Below, one piece after another: positions 5,759 through 6,042 of a stretch of 6,042 nt of DNA. The notes beneath the pieces were generated by a model, which saw nothing but the letters and a program-made list of their open reading frames with translations, ran no database searches and was not told where the DNA came from. The first letter of the stretch is position 1, and each line of letters opens with the position of its first letter. The translations under genes and the position numbers were made by a program. Origin of the DNA: Crocinitomicaceae bacterium (lineage in GTDB: Bacteria > Bacteroidota > Bacteroidia > Flavobacteriales_D > Crocinitomicaceae); assembly GCA_027084145.1 (NCBI GenBank), contig JALWLM010000165.1, forward strand, positions 1 to 6,042. The letters are read 5' to 3'.

Positions 5759-6042
5759 TTATTCAAGGCTTTTAGCAATTTGGAGCAAGGATTCTGCAGA
5801 TTGCATCCCTACAACTCTTTTAATAAGTTTTCCGTTACCATCAACAAATAGCAAAGTAGGATAAGCTCTTATTCCGTATCTTCTGTAAATCTCTATTTTA
5901 TCCGGATGCTTTTCCATTTCAATTTTTAAATTGATGAACTTTTTATTGTAAAGAGAGGCTACTTTTTCATTCTTAAAAGCTGTTGCTGCCATAATTTTAC
6001 AAGGACGACACCAATTTGTATAACAATCTATAAAAATTATTT
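5759..6042 (-). CDS. Thioredoxin-fold protein, C-terminal part (N-terminus beyond window)
   Basis: The frame is open from the right edge to TAA at 5761-5759, giving 93 visible residues plus a partial codon. It begins IIFIDCYTNWCRPCKIMAAT, the thioredoxin beta-strand followed by the redox motif W-C-x-x-C (visible residues 10-14, WCRPC). Further on, YGIRAYPTLLFVDGNG holds the cis-proline loop (Y-P-T) and the following strand pair, and a C-terminal helix ends QIAKSLE. An internal ATG at 5992 would leave out the CxxC motif, so the true start lies upstream outside the window. Relatives in Bacteroidota are usually exported proteins of the thioredoxin-like (Thioredoxin_7/DsbD-gamma type) class that reduce or exchange protein disulfides in the periplasm, but a signal peptide cannot be checked. 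Arg in place of the common Gly in CGPC could alter redox potential. It lies 82 bp upstream of the lipoprotein gene on the same strand, without a clear terminator between. Confidence 0.88.
   Translation of the reverse strand, partial: IIFIDCYTNWCRPCKIMAATAFKNEKVASLYNKKFINLKIEMEKHPDKIEIYRRYGIRAYPTLLFVDGNGKLIKRVVGMQSAESLLQIAKSLE

Noticed and set aside
5753..5760. AAAATTTT palindrome at the stop codon of the thioredoxin-like gene
   Set aside because: Too short and AT-only to be a terminator stem; expected by chance at this base composition.
5759..5992. Complete small protein starting at the ATG 5992
   Set aside because: The frame stays open upstream and encodes the thioredoxin CxxC motif just before that ATG, so it is an internal Met of a longer gene cut by the window.

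Overview
The window suggests an AT-rich member of the Bacteroidota, most likely class Flavobacteriia. Ribosomal protein S1 is of the flavobacterial six-repeat type. Upstream regions carry TAnnTTTG boxes, the -7 element of the Bacteroidota primary sigma factor, and start codons lack a clear Shine-Dalgarno sequence. Signal peptides and a lipoprotein with a possible surface-export motif also fit this group. No mobile element, CRISPR array, tRNA or rRNA is visible.

Layout. The 5' end of a minus-strand SirB1/transglutaminase-like gene (1-271) is transcribed away from a plus-strand secreted S9 peptidase (449-2602). That peptidase resembles prolyl tripeptidyl peptidase. A textbook promoter (2635-2663) and a structured leader of about 100 nt follow, then rpsA (2771-4645) and a strong intrinsic terminator (4663-4694). 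Directly after the terminator lies a decayed inorganic pyrophosphatase gene (about 4696-5040). A second terminator (5043-5070) sits between convergent units. On the minus strand, reading from the right edge, are a thioredoxin-fold protein (5759-6042, N-terminus outside the window) and then a small lipoprotein (5131-5676). The lipoprotein has its own promoter and a palindrome centred near -43.

Most genes are housekeeping or envelope functions without an obvious shared pathway. The two most notable items are non-coding or broken. The rpsA leader can fold into two adjacent hairpins whose loops are complementary over 6 nt, which would suit autogenous control by S1. The ppa remnant was visible only by following protein similarity across a frameshift and stop codons. 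A 3'-end duplication that sets the stop codon of the lipoprotein is a third, smaller curiosity. I did not find a convincing new multi-gene system.
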